Shown here: positions 26,110 to 38,575 of the stretch, piece by piece
Position numbering within the stretch: the first letter of the stretch is position 1
Layout of the letters: each line of letters opens with the position of its first letter
Assembly: GCF_001949145.1 (NCBI RefSeq)
Contig: NW_019091372.1
Span: forward strand, 1,026,239-1,090,238
Length of the DNA stretch: 64,000 nt
DNA from: Acanthaster planci
Taxonomy: Eukaryota > Echinodermata > Asteroidea > Valvatida > Acanthasteridae
Direction: 5' to 3'
Notes under the pieces: generated by a model
What the model was told of the DNA's origin: nothing
Database searches by the model: none
What the model saw: the letters and a program-made list of their open reading frames with translations, nothing else
Translations under genes and position numbers: made by a program

Positions 26110-28254
26110 TTATCTAGCGTGAAGCCGTATGTGCAACAACTTCAGATTAGACGCCATTTTGGTTCAAAACCAAAGCGCGTATTTTTCAACTTTGATCTGT
26201 CGTTCGTCATTCACCCTCTGACCTCAATCAACCATTTACAGCTATTTTGGGCTGATTAGTGCAGTCTCACAAATATCACCGGAACAAAATGGCGTCATTT
26301 AAAACGCCACTGTTTTACGGTTTTGATCTCGAAGAACGCCACAACCTCCATGTCAATGCATGGGAGACAGAAAAGCTGCATTACTATACTAGTCACTAGT
26401 CCAACATACTGTTTTCTGCTGCCATGCCTGCACGATGCATCTCCAATCCTCATGTGCTACACAATGATTCCCTCACCTCTCCGTATACTTACAATGAAAA
26501 CTACGCCGTATGTCGATACTTGAGCTGTTGAGATTTTCCACGATTGTGACACAATGTCACAACCGTGACGTAATTGTGGATACACCAGAAACAGAACTAT
26601 TCAGATAAAAATTAATTCGAGAAGGGTAACAAGGTGTTCAAAATCCAAAGAGCTACAGTTCAAAAGTATCAGGAAAATAAAAAAACCTACTGTCAGGGTC
26701 CAAGCTAGAACGGTACCACAAAGCCAATAACCCTGGCTTTAATAGTTTAAGCCTGGTCCACACCATAATTAACTGACAAGCTGAAGGTCTCCGTCGATGC
26801 CGCGAGACACTGGGTTCTCGTAATTAAGTTGTCACAGCGTGCTGTTTCGGCCAAAATAACACTGTCGACATCCACTAATCAAGGCGTGCTTTCAACGAGA
26901 GTGCACGTGAACAAGTCGTGTGCTTTTTGTTCAATTGACCTGGAGAGAACGGTTCGACAGCGCCCTCAGTACTTTTGGGGTGGCGTACGCACGGCTGTCA
27001 ACCTGTAGCGCTGTTTTTTTCCCTCAAAATTGTGGAAATCAAACTACACCACTAAAAAAGCAAGGGAATCGTGAAGTGCTTACGCCCATCCCAAATATAC
27101 AAGCCTCGTAAATATTAAGAACAGGGATTCACACAACTTTTCAATATACTGTTCAGATCTCCAAACAAACAAGCTGGCGGCAGTTGAACAAACTTTTGAC
27201 CATTTGGCAGAGTGAACTTTACTTTCAAAATCCCTTTGCCACACACTAACAAGTGTTCCAAGGGCGGCGTAGCCACTCACGGATCTTTATCTCTACAACT
27301 GCCCATTAAGCCTACTTCAAAATGTATATGAAATAGGCAAACACAATCAGCGGTACACTTTTGGCTTCGTAGATGCCATTTTTAAATATTGAGCACTTCA
27401 TATAAAGCAAAGCACATTTCCATGACGAACTCTATTTTTATGCATTTAACATCTGATTTTCCCAAAGTAATGCTCAAAGTGCACAAACAATGTATTCGTG
27501 CAAGACTGTTTTTAAAGATTTTAATGACAAATTAATTTCACGTTAGTTTGAAAGTTGAGTAGGGGCATTTTTCTCCTTTTTCATGTTTTTGTGGAGAGTT
27601 TGTCATGAGTTTGTTCTGATCGGGCCGTCTGGTGGCCTGGGAATCACAAACGCCCATGTACTGTATGTCCGTTCCGATCGGGCACTGGCACGAAACGCCC
27701 ACCCCCAAAAAAACCTTTGATCGCTCGGGAATCTAAAATGCCCTTAAACCGCAGTCGTGGATTAGCGAGCATTATAACCTCGCCAAGCACAACAGCACCT
27801 GTTTTGGATGGGTTCGTTGATTGACGAGTTGTTTTCAAAATGCTGGTGCTAAATAGAGATATAATGAATACATCTGCACGCGACCGGACCGGAAAAAGCC
27901 CTCGTCTTAACCGAAATCTCGTATTACCCAAGGTCGTATTAATTTTTTTTCTCGTAGGACTGTACACACTTTAGTCGAGACTGGCAAAGTATGCTCGCCT
28001 TAACCGGAATAACGTCTTATCCATGCTCGTATTACCGAGAGTCGACACGTATACGGAATTTTGTTTTAAATTAAAATTATTTGGAAAGGAGAGCAAACTA
28101 TTAAAGTGTGGCCATTTGTCAGTCTCAGTTCCTGACGCAAGACGCTAGCGTTGCATGCACGAGATGAACCTCTGTGAGTGCACGCTGTTGCGTTCGAGGA
28201 CTCATTATCTACGTACCTGCGTATCGATAATCGCAGTGCCCTCGCGGCCAAACC
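26110..28254. other. Receptor 3' flank and intergenic DNA
   Basis: This stretch should contain the receptor 3' UTR. I see no further exon, RNA gene or clear element in it. Confidence 0.4.
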
Positions 28255-28350
28255 AGGCGAAATCGCGACATTCAGCAACGGGCACGTCAAGCACGCACGC
28301 AGTGCGTTCAAGCTGGTAGGGGGCACAGCTTGTAAGAGGGTATTTCGACT
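28255..28350 (+). pseudogene. Relic of a BBOX last exon
   Basis: After an acceptor-like AACCAG the frame reads GEIATFSNGHVKHARSAF, which aligns with the start of exon 5 of the intact BBOX copies (GEIATFNNGRVLHGRNSY in copy B). The iron-ligand His (HVKH in place of VLH) and the following Arg are still recognisable. The match then fades: the expected EG.Y.DWDE...RMR.L segment is missing and the frame runs on into unrelated sequence. I saw no other BBOX exons on the plus strand nearby, so this is a lone, decayed exon. Confidence 0.55.
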
Positions 28351-29369
28351 AGGACAATTGAGGCGAAATCCACCATACGAATTCTCCTTGGAAAGCTTTT
28401 TGGAGAGAACAGATTTTAGAGTAACCATTTCTCAAACCAAATTACAAGTAGTACATGTACCTCTGACAAACACTGAAGTAGAATTGTATGGTTTACCGCA
28501 GTTTCTCCTAACTTATTGGAAATTACTGCGGATAATAACAATTAAAAATGAATTCGATAGGAACCAGTCATGCCAGGCATCCACACATATTTTAATGGAT
28601 GGAATCACCATTTACATAACGGCTATTTACAAGCTTCGTTTTTGCAGCTGGTGATGGGGAAAACATGGAGAAAGTTCTCATGGAACAGCCGTTGCAGTGA
28701 AAACATTTTGATTTATAATTATGTGATGGAACTACAATGTGACTTTATAATATATGCTTTATTTTTCATACCCATTCAGCCTACAAATCGACAACTAAAG
28801 TAGATGTTTATGTAAACATCTGCATAAAAAATATCTGATTTAAATATTGAAAGTCGATGCTAAAGAAAATTATGCTCAGTTTGTAGAAATGAAATCAGAA
28901 ACATTATTCCAATTACATGTGTAAGTACTTCTGATTGGATTTCTTCAGGAACTGCATGTTCAACACACATTTAAATAATCTTACGATATACCTCTCTTAT
29001 AAAAATATTAAATTTCGGCATCTTTGATTAAAGTTTTATCCAAAATTTTAAAAGAAACACAATACTCCCTTTGAGCATTGTAATTTAATCCTGCAATATG
29101 TTTCAAATGTATTACATTTTGAAAAGAGTAAAATGAATATACTCACTGTTATGCAAATTTACATTTAAAAAGCGGCCTCCACAGAGTAACTTAGATAATC
29201 CTTTCTTCTAGCAGGGAGAGAAAGCCAGAACTATGTGAATTTTTTATCAGTGTACTCCACTGCAATGGACAGCCACAATGGACAGAACCATTCACATTGG
29301 ACAAAATTGTTGTCACTGCCCGTGCTCACCATGCTCACCATGCTCACTGTGATTTACAGACTGTCCATA
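28351..29369. other. AT-rich intergenic DNA
   Basis: Nothing recognisable. A short tandem repeat of about nine bases (GCTCACCAT) occurs at 29323-29345. Confidence 0.4.
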
Positions 29370-29631
29370 CTGATCTCTATAGACTGGACAGGCAGCTAAG
29401 CGTAACTGCCTCTGTGTGAATAGAAGTGACCACGCGGCCATCTTAGGATATTCAACACAATATGGCCTTCAACTTCAGTCCATTCACGAACTGCATTCTT
29501 GCACGGCGTTAAGTTAAAGCTGAATTGAATAGCCCATGGAGGAGTTCCTTCCTCCATGAATAGCCTAAGATGGCCGCGCAGTCGCTTCGATTCGCAGAGC
29601 AGAGCTGCCTATCCAGTGTATACAGATCAGT
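29370..29631. mobile_element. ~260-bp inverted-repeat element
   Basis: The left arm starts TGATCTCTATAGACTGGACA and ends at GCGGCCATCTTAGG; the right arm is its imperfect complement (CCTAAGATGGCCGCGC to CCAGTGTATACAGATCA). The arms are about 70-80 bp, with one indel around the middle. Non-coding. Confidence 0.65.
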
Positions 29632-29775
29632 AATGGTCCACTGAAAACTCGTACGAAACACTGCGTGTAGAAGACACAGACGTCAGACTAAAAGAATCTG
29701 GACTTGCATAGCTGACGTAGCCACTGAAGCGAATCGGAGGGATAACACAACGGTCTTCTCAGGTGTATCCCTGGG

Positions 29776-29917
29776 GTATGGTGTTCTAATCATGCCACAT
29801 TACACTGCACAATGAGAGTCGTTGCACTGCTCAGTAAGAGTACTCTTATCGCGCAGTAAAACAACTCTCTCATCGCGCATCATGCATGTGTATTGTGGTC
29901 TGAATAGAACACCATAC
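29776..29917. mobile_element. 142-bp MITE with GTATGGTGTTCTA ends
   Basis: GTATGGTGTTCTAAT at the left is matched by GAATAGAACACCATAC at the right, and the interior is largely self-complementary around GTAAGAGTACTCTTA. A loose single end of the same family (TAGAACACCATACTG) is at about 40165. Confidence 0.65.
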
Positions 29918-30519
29918 TCAGGAACAGACGCTCTTACCAGATAAATGGCTGCTGCGCACAACCTCTGTTACAAAGGTGATCGTTGGCTCGTTGTGTCTTT
30001 GTAACTACTGTTGCCATGAACGATTGGTAAACAATGGCCCCGGTGAGTAAGCCTTTGCATTGCCTTTTTTGTATTTGGCAAGGTAAGATGGCCACTGCTG
30101 GCTTCAGTGACTTATGGCGGTTAATTAAGGGCATTGCCAATCCAGTTTTTTTATACGTCGTCTGTAGTTGGAGACCCAAACCAGTGCAGGTAGGTCAGGC
30201 TCGTTGATCAATCCATGCACGCGTGTTCCATACGCATGCAGATTCGGCATTTCCGTAAAATATGTCCAGTGCAAGCTCAAAGATATTGGTGGTCAGGACC
30301 AAAGCCCTCCAATGGGCAAGTAAGAGTGAACCATCGCAGTTACAGAGTACCAGTATTCACGCGTCATTAGGCCTACAATAATGCATCGTTTCAGCAGTAA
30401 GTCCTTGATTTCTGCAAGTACTAGCTAATCGCAAACTGCAATTTGGCCGAAATTAACAGCTCAATTTCCATCCAAACGGATATATTTTAGTACCAAGAAA
30501 TTCTTTGCATCGTTATGCC

Positions 30520-33500
30520 CTACAGTCGTTCGATGCCAAACAGCTTTTCCCTGAGCACGCGCATGCGTGAACGAACCTCGTCCCAGTCAATGTAACCGCC
30601 TTCTAGCAGACGACTATTGCCGGTCTGCACTTCAAACGAACTTCGTCCATGCAACAGTCGTCGGTTGTTGAAGGTGATGATCTCCCCTTAAGAAATACAA
30701 AAATATGAATACTGCATTGCTGAGCGAAGGTTTTAGTTTTATGTCTGAGTCGCGTTGGAATCAGCTGGTTTGCGGTTGCCTCTTTCCTTGACAAAATAAA
30801 CTGGACAGGAGATATTTGTAGCCGCTAACCGCAGGAAAAAACGATTATTTTTGGATGTAAATAAAGCCTGATAGTCACATACAAAACGGCCATTCCTAGC
30901 CTGGTGCGCTAACCTTACATACCTAGTGTGGACTTGTGAACAGTGTCCACACGATGCAGGAAGAGAAGACGTTCTGTGGACTTACACATGTCCACAGGAG
31001 GTTTCCCCTTCTTTGAAAAAGAAGTTAAGTAGCATTTAGGGGTTAGGGTCTTCTGTCATAAAAGGAAGACGAACAGTCAAGGAAACATTTACAAAAATCC
31101 AGCTGAAAATCGTGTTCTCAGTTCAAGAAAATGAGTCTCTTTATCAAGTTTTCGTACCTGCGCGAAAACAAAGGAATGTCCACACTAGGTATGTAACGTA
31201 TATTTGGGTGAATTGCTGTATTTTTGGGGTTTTGCACATCACTGGCACTACATAAATATTTCAATCTACCCACCTTCGGTCATACGGTAGTGAACCACGT
31301 TCTGGGGGAGGTAGATCACATGATTGAAGAGCTTGATGGCCTTGTACATGTCTGTCACTTTCTCTACTGGCATTAGCATGTAGGGAGCGCGAATGGGGTC
31401 ATTATAACGCATGCAAAGTTCACCTCGGAGGTCAAAGCTATGAAAACAGGGCAAAGGAAGATGAGGGAAACTTAGGCATGATGAACAGAGGGCGAAAGAC
31501 AGGCACTGGAGTAAACTGGATTACATAATATCAAGCCAGTCTTATTCTTTACCAAATGTTCAAAATGTCATTGCAGGTCTAGCGCTCTATATGGGCCTCG
31601 AGCTGGACCACGAGACGGCGCTATTTCCTTTGCAAGGGTGGCTGGCTCCTTTGGTACTGAGTGCGCTTCGCTGGTTCACGAGCGACTAGGAAATGCAAGC
31701 ATTGCAGCCGCATTGCTACCAACAAAATGAACACTGCCGACCAACGTGGCTCTTTTCAACTGATGAGGGGGCGCTTCTGCTCAAGATGGATAGTCTAAGA
31801 AACTGTTGAAAAACTAACTTTTTGGTTGTTTGACATCGTCAGTTTTGCAAAATAATCACAAAACATCTTCGGAACAATTTGCAAGAGTTTGCACTCAATA
31901 TCATTTTACACTGAAAGCTTTTACTGGCCTGCAGCGAGTACACAAGTCTTAACTTCAAAACATCACAGACGGCTCGATTCAAACAATTCAAAGAATCTAA
32001 AGAGAAGCAGGTGGACAGGTACTTTTGGCCAGTCTAATATTGAAATTAATCCACTTCGGGCCACCTGGACCAATTTCTGGCACCATCTTATCATGTCTCT
32101 ATTTATCTTTGCAATGATATGCAGCGTACCAACATTCAGCGGCCTTGTGGATTCCAAGAGACTCTCCGCCCCGAGTCGAAATGAACCCTCACCGGCAAAA
32201 AAGAAAACAGGTTGGTGGGAAGTTTTTCAACCTGGCTCATTCACGTTTTAATTTTGCAAACTAACATCGAAAGTAGGATGTAAGTCTGGAAAGACTACAC
32301 GCCACCGGGACTCACTCGATGATTGGTCGGCTGAGCTTCATGTGGAACGGGTATTGGTCGGTGGCTGCGTTCTTGTAGTCTACCGGCACGGTACTCAGCA
32401 CCTTGTATGCCTCAGGGTGTTCTGCCTTCAGCTGTCTGACAATGTTCCACCCATCTACGAACTGGTTCTCCCCGCCCTTCCCCTTTGCTTGCTCAATGCA
32501 ATGGAGCAACTGTACCTAAGGGAGACAAGATGCGACACAGGTTTTGTTAAAAAATATATCTTAATGCATTCTCTAAATATTGTATAACACTGTCCATTAC
32601 ATGTACCATTCGCTACATTATGCAGTGCCCCCTAACATGGCTGTTTAAAAACCACAGTGATAACTTCACTCATTAGAGTGTTTTTCACTCTGGGCCAAGG
32701 TGGAAAAATGCAATTTTCAGCATCGTCCCTCATTACAGCTCTTTAAAAAGTGGTTCGACACCCTTTTAATTTTGGCTCTCTCCTCACTAAAAGCGTACAA
32801 CACATACCAAAGAGAGCGACGGCACCCATGGTTTACAAAGCACGCTGTTGCCAATTTTGAACTTTTCTGTGACAGGTCAGTTTCAAAGGATAGGACAAAT
32901 TAAGATACAGTATTTTTGCAATGAACTTTATTTGGTTCAATACAACTGTGGGCCTAGTCTTTGCCTGTGCTTAAAATAACCTCTTCATGTTTTTCACAAA
33001 TCCTGGTTCACGTAAGATCAAAACCTTCCAATGCTGTTGAAGCTTACCTATCTTATCACTGTGGACATATCCCAAAGCAAAGAGAATGTAAACAGCAACA
33101 TCTCTAGATAAATATTGTTAATAACAAGTGGAGAAAAGCCATCATGGACTTCGCCCTGTTAGGGCCTCTTACATGTCCCTAGCTTTGCTAGTAAATTTGG
33201 CACGTAGCAAAAACGTCTTCATGGAGTTGAGCTTTTGTCCTTGTTGGCTGAGTTTGGATGTCCTATAATAAATGTAGCCCCCCCCTATCATCGACAACGT
33301 TCGCACAGGTGGTTAACAATGTTGGGACGTAACAAGTTTAATAGGTCTCACAGATAGGCCTACATGAAAGACCCATGCAGGCCAGGTTGAGGTGGGTGGG
33401 AGGGGTTGTGGATGGCTAATTGGCGGGTGGGTGAGGGTCTAGTCCTTACCTCCGGAGGGCTCACGTAGTAGGGTAGGTCCGTATGGAGAACAAGAAACTT

Positions 33501-35544
33501 GGAGGTGTAGCCCAGACTGCTGACGTTAGGCTTGCTCTCCACCTGCCACTCCTCCCTGAAAAATCAAACAAAAAGCACAAAAGCATGAATTGAAAATACT
33601 TCTGACCCCGACCTTTCATGCATTTCGACTTCACACAGCTGGTCTCTACCATGCATGTAAGGGAGTTTTGAAATAGTAGGAAAAAAATGAAAGAGTTCCA
33701 TATGTGGACGCCACTCCAGGGGTCGAAATCAACTTCACTCTCTTGGTGGCCCGCAGAGCCAGTGGGGAAGTGCACTGCACTGGCCCTCTTGAAAATTTGG
33801 TGGCCCAGGTTGAATACATATAATGAAATTCATCAGGCCCACCAAACTTGTCCATTTGCGTCAGTCGAACTTCTATACCAAAACAGCTGATTGGCAAGCC
33901 CCGCTGGATTAAAATGTACTTTACTTTTTCAAGGCCCCCAAACCGAGCCCTGCTTCTGGTTACACGACCGATCCTATTTTTTTGGTGCAACCGTAAAATT
34001 TAGATTGGCAAGTTAGAAAAAAAATTAAGAATTAAAAAAAAAATCCTGTCCTTTCTGTCTTCACAAACACAATTTTTCACATCTACGTGTAAAAGCTTGT
34101 ATTTTTTTCTGGCTTCTTACATTCGACACGTTCGGCAAGAAAGTTCCGTTATTTTCACAAGTTCCCTTCGCATTTGTCACAACCTCGGACCCCCCCCACA
34201 CCCTCTGACACGCAACGTGTTTACAGTTTATTATTAAGTACGCTCAAACTACCAGAGCCAGAATATGCCCGCTAAAGAAAATCCATTTACAAAATCTACA
34301 AATTATACACAAATCGCTGTGAACGAGGAGTGGTTTCAAGATACTAGTAAATGCCAATTTTTGTTCACAAACTAAAATCAAGATTATACAGTGGGTTTTC
34401 CGCTGTTGATTGGCTGATTGTTACTGCAAGACCAGGGATAGGACAGTTCAGTAATGCAGTAGCCCGATGTATTTTTCGGTGGCCCTTGGCCAGTGGACCC
34501 ATGCACTTGACACCCCGTGCATAAATCCCATGAGACTGGTCTGAAAATTCTAAGTGAAATTGTAAGTAACTGACCAGGTGTTTTCCCTGCTTTCTGATGG
34601 CTAATAGGTCACTGTAAGGAATAATACTGGCGTCTGTATAGGAAACTCTTCCCCAAAGAAATACACGAAAAACCAGAATATGTCAAAACATTGACAAAAC
34701 TTGACCTGCCACGCTCGGACAATTTTGCCCATAAAAAGTGCATCTTTCAACCATCTCCCCCCGCCCTAAACATGTCGAATAGTTTTCCACGCATGGACGA
34801 AGATTGAAAAGTCACACAAACAGAAAAGTTTACTTCCTGGACCGAATCATGTTCACCCCCATTATGCCCATCGAGATGGGCAGGGATTGGGACGGCAAAC
34901 ACTGGTATATATATTTCATTTCAAGACCCTGCCACGCCTATAATGGACAAAAGTTCCCCCCCCCAAAAAAAAATTCCGGGAAATTAAACTCACCCATAAA
35001 TAGTTCTTCTAAAAAAAGCAACCCTTTCTGCAAGTTCCCGGACCACGCCTTGCCTCTGAGGAGCCCCTCGCACCAGGGCCAGCCCAGTCGTCTGGATTGT
35101 TCGAAGCCACTCGTACAAGACCTGGTCAGTGCTCAGGATCGAGGCGTAATCAAAGGCGGGGATCTTGCCGCTCATTTCGGCCCCCCACACCTGGTAATCG
35201 GGGAAACTGACGGGGTCAATCTCGGACTCCGAGAAGCGCTGCTTGTCCAGCCACTCGGCGAGGTACCTGCTGCGATGCTGGTCCGGCCACACGACCTCCA
35301 ACACCGCCCCTTGGTTGGTCACGGCCTGGGCGGCCGGCAGGACGTCGGGGTCCATGTCGGTCGTGAAAGTCTCCCGTTGCAGGCATTCTTTGTTGTAACA
35401 CTCGCTGCACTGGCAATTGTCCCTCAGCCAAATGAATGGATACTTCCCAGTGAAGTTGTTGCTCAAGGAAGCCACGTACCACTTCGCTTCATCGTCCCTT
35501 CTGAGACTGATGAGCCTCAGTGCTGAGTCATTGTTGACCGCCAT
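30520..35544 (-). CDS. BBOX1: Gamma-butyrobetaine dioxygenase, copy A
   Basis: Five exons: 35544..34994, 33555..33450, 32515..32316, 31437..31274, 30686..30520. All have GT-AG borders and phases 2, 0, 2, 1, giving 395 residues (human BBOX1 has 387). The enzyme is an Fe(II)/2-oxoglutarate dioxygenase that hydroxylates gamma-butyrobetaine to carnitine. The N-terminal zinc-binding domain has C44, C46, C49 and H90 (LRDNCQCSEC, WPDQH). The iron triad is H208-T-D210 in exon 2 and H353 in exon 5 (RLLHGR), with the nearby Arg retained. Unlike copies B and C it has no N-terminal extension, so it should be cytosolic like the vertebrate enzyme. It runs opposite to B and C. Nothing suggests loss of function. 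Confidence 0.93.
30915..31196. mobile_element. 282-bp element with perfect 19-bp TIRs in BBOX-A intron 4
   Basis: TTACATACCTAGTGTGGAC at 30915-30933 is exactly complemented at 31178-31196. Additional GTCCACA words lie inside the left half. No coding capacity; inserted between exons 4 and 5 of copy A. Confidence 0.8.
33681..33990. repeat. Dispersed repeat fragment in BBOX-A intron 1
   Basis: GAAAGAGTTCCATATGTGGACGCCAC matches the 9958-9984 segment of the GGGGAAGAGTT family. The following GGTGGCCC words (GGTGGCCCGCAGAGCCAGTG, TTTGGTGGCCCAG) suggest a further degenerate element. The boundaries are not defined. Confidence 0.4.
34490..34655. repeat. GGGGAAGAGTT-family element in BBOX-A intron 1
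   Basis: CACTTGACACCCCGTGCATAAA, GAGACTGGTCTGAA and CTTTCTGATGGCTAATAGG followed by AACTCTTCCCC repeat, in order, the landmarks of 9985-10150. This is a dispersed copy of the same non-autonomous family. Confidence 0.6.
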
Positions 35545-36592
35545 AGTGCTGTGTGCTATTCATGTAGAGTGTACAGTACATGTACATGTAATGTACGCGT
35601 GCACTGCAGTGTGTCAGTGGCTTCCGGGACGAGTTACACAACGCTCTATGGTGACCGTGAAAGGACATTACAGTGACGATTTCCAGCATTTGTTCAACAA
35701 ATTTAAAGAAAACTTAAAAGCAGTGTGTTGATCTGTAGTAAAAACCTTCCATCCTATCACTTTCAGGTGGGGTGGGCTACTGAACCCCCCCACCAATTTG
35801 TTGTGAGCAACGATTAAAGCGCATTGCAAGGAATTTTTTTTCATTCCCCAACGGCTAGAATGTTTTTAATACAAATCAACAAGGAATACAATATTTGAAT
35901 GCCATAAGTATCCATTCTGACGTAAGATTCAGCATGAGTGTCATACCTATTACAGATGTCCCCTGCGCCTTTCCCCATCCCTACCCCCCCCCCAATTTTC
36001 GACACAAATTTACACCATGATTGCTCAATGATGGTACAACTCTTCACCGTCACTATGCATTAGGCCATGATGCCTGACCAAGAATTTCCTTTCTCCCTGG
36101 GTACAAATCAAAGCCCCCTGAACTTGTACTTCAATGTCACACACCGTGCACACGCTGCCAAAGATGTCGGAGCATGTAACAAATGACTGAAATGTTACTA
36201 ACAATGCACTGAAACTGTCGAACGAAGGACCAGGGGTGTGCGGCACCCCCCCCCCATTAGCTCAGCAAATAGAGCTTCGGTCGGCAAATTAATCCAAAAT
36301 TAACACACAAACAAATTACGTTGGCCGTCGGAATTTCCATGAAGCATTAAATGCAATGTACCATTGATCACTTTGTAAATTTTGCACGACACGAAGTTGG
36401 CGAACAAGTCGGCAAATTGACTCTAGCACACCCTTCCCCGAAAAAAATAATAAAAAGCAACAAATCAAAAGGAAGCGAAAGTAAATTGCTTAAAAAGCTC
36501 AAAATCAAATCATCCAAATGCAACTGTATCAGTTCTTAGCTTAATGGTACCCTCCCCGGACAAAGAGTAATTTCCCGTCTGGAAGAGTGTGG
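35545..36592. other. BBOX-A upstream region
   Basis: This stretch should contain the promoter of copy A. It begins with a TACATGTACATGTAATGTACG run at 35577. No further gene is visible. Confidence 0.35.
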
Positions 36593-36772
36593 TTAATTGT
36601 CTTCAACTGTCGAATCAATTTCTACACTGGATGCATTACATGTACAATTCCAGTCGCCATCGCTGCTTCCCCATTCTGATGACTCTGCTTCTAAATCTGC
36701 CTCTTCCTCAATATCAATGTCGCTGTCATTATAGTCGTCATCGTCTCCCTTCTCGATGTTGGCTAATTCATT
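36593..36772 (-). pseudogene. Acidic C-terminal tail fragment, possibly of the adjacent transposon-like ORF
   Basis: A minus-strand frame encodes NELANIEKGDDDDYND and continues with alternating Asp/Glu/Ser to a stop at 36593. It abuts the left end of the MITE at 36775, and the ORF fragment at 37213-37497 lies on the same strand beyond the MITE. The simplest reading is one coding segment split by the MITE. It could instead be the last exon of an unrelated gene. I recognise no fold. Confidence 0.35.
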
Positions 36773-36774
36773 TA

Positions 36775-37205
36775 TAGAGGGATTTCGCATTAGCGCCGTT
36801 TGCGCACATCTGCATCGAAATCGAGGCTCTCTGTGTTGAACTTTGTTGCGCGCGCCCGCAGAGTCCACACAGTATATGGAGTATCCGGTTCGTAAGTGTG
36901 ACGCCACTTCAGTTTAAACCACGCCCACTGCACAAGATACACGACCATCGCAGGTACGTTAGTTCGCGGTCAATTGCCGTTATTTTTCTTTGGAATTTAC
37001 GTGTCGAATCATCCTGAAAGACTCTGTCACAAAAATTTTCAGCCTGAAAAGTCTGAATTTAACATACCTTTATGTATTTTGTGTCTTTACTCCTTACTTT
37101 CAATCGTCTGATCGTATTAAGAATTGAAGCTGACACATACAGCCTCGTTTTCAAACGCGGAAGTGCGCAGATCGACGCTAAAAGCGTCGTATTGGGATCC
37201 CTCTA
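36775..37205 (-). mobile_element. TA-flanked MITE, copy 1
   Basis: A 431-bp element starting TAGAGGGATTTCGC and ending GGGATCCCTCTA, with TA directly repeated on both flanks (36773-36774 and 37206-37207). It is about 90% identical, in inverted orientation, to 44225-44656. The termini are inverted repeats (TAGAGGGAT). The TA duplication is typical of Tc1/mariner-type elements. There is no transposase. Confidence 0.85.
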
Positions 37206-37212
37206 TAGGTTG

Positions 37213-37497
37213 CTACGGAAGGGTGTCCCCTTCGTACCATTTTGGAATGACCATTTCGCCTTCGCGGGTCCATCCATGGCCCTCCCATGGATTGGGGATG
37301 AGCGGACATGGGGTACCTGCTCTCTTCCAAATTCCAACCTGATAGTTGACCCTTCTGCTGTGCTGTTCAAGGCAAACTCTGGCTGGTGGCAACTTTGCAA
37401 GGCCTATGACCGTCTTTGCTTCCGCAAAAGCAGCGCGGTGTGTGCAAATCATGATAATCACTACTAGGCTCCCCAGACTTGGTCTTGTTTCTTCCAC
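37213..37497 (-). pseudogene. Broken transposon-type ORF fragment
   Basis: The frame contains LEQHSRRVNYQVGIWKRAG, then HGWTREGEMVIPKWYEGDTLP and a stop. The pattern (R-x-NYQ-x-x-IW-K-x-A ... P-x-P-x-x-x-HGW ... W-x-x-G-x-x-LP) recurs in many invertebrate genomes in uncharacterised transposable-element-associated ORFs; that family link is from memory and unverified. The fragment lacks its N-terminal part, ends at a stop just before the MITE, and is therefore dead here. It runs antisense to several spurious frames. Confidence 0.45.
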
Positions 37498-38160
37498 AAG
37501 ATGGCTTTTGGTTGTTGATGTACTTGTGCCTAGACGAGCTGTGAATGAAAACCGCTGTTATTCCATTGTGTACGTACAGTGCTCTTATTGTCAAAGATTG
37601 CCTACAATTAACTGCCTGAGGTAAAAAAAAAAAGATGTAAAGGTAAACATAGAAAAATGCACTACCAAACGTAATTTATTCTTTATTTTGGTTAGCATAC
37701 TTTTTCAATTATCAAAGATGAATCTTCTAACTGTACACTACATGTGAAGTTTTTTATGTTAACCTGTGATACATGGCTTCACTAGCAAACAGATCGTAGT
37801 TCCTGATTTTTATCAACAAGCTCTAATCCCTCCTATCTGCCGCCACTTTCTTCACTGTCACTCTGCCACCTCTGTCAAACCCACTCAACCTTTCTCGTTT
37901 TCCTCCTTTGCGTTTTTCATGATCCCTTGAGCATTTGCTACATGCTTTGCATCTTAGTTCTTCATCACTGCACCACTGGAAGATACACGTCTTCGGAAAT
38001 ATAATCTGAGAATCATGGATGCATAAAGTTTACACCCATTTCATTGACTCGCTTACTTTTTAGCGAGTACACTCTCGTTCCAGAAGCAATAGGTGTATAC
38101 GCTACACGTGCATGTACGCAGTGCCAGAGGCGTGCGTACATGTACGTCCAGTCTGGCCCC
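37498..38160. other. Non-coding stretch
   Basis: Nothing is recognised between the transposon ORF fragment and the microsatellite. Confidence 0.4.
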
Positions 38161-38246
38161 TGTTGTTGTTGTTGTTGTTGTTGCTGTTGTTGTTGTTGTT
38201 GTTGCTGCTGCTGCTGCTGCTGTTGTTGTTGTTGTTGTTGTGTGTG

Positions 38247-38307
<61 letters not shown>

Positions 38308-38308
38308 G
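38161..38308. repeat. (TTG)n microsatellite with CTG and TG interruptions
   Basis: About 148 bp of TTG repeats, interrupted by a TGCTGCTGCTGCTGCTG block at about 38203-38221 and by TGTGTGTGTG at about 38239-38248. The polyGln, polyAsn, polyCys, polyVal and polyLeu open frames across it are translation artefacts in all six frames. Confidence 0.95.
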
Positions 38309-38575
38309 AAGAGCAGTTGAAATGGTCGATTGTAGCAGGGGATACAACAAATACCAAACACAGCAGCGATTCAATTTCTTTAATAAGGAGAATTTATTGT
38401 ACTTTCAACATTACTAAAACACATCGTCAATGGTCCAAATTATATTTCTAATCAACAAATATTGTATTTATTAGCAATGTACACAACACTTTACATTGAA
38501 CATACCCATTATTAATGGTACATTCCTCCCAGTGTCCGAAAAAACTAAAACACTTCCAATTTCAAGGTTGGAAAA

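Noticed and set aside
38013-38451. PolyGln, polyCys, polyVal and polyThr proteins
   Set aside because: Translations of a trinucleotide microsatellite in different frames.
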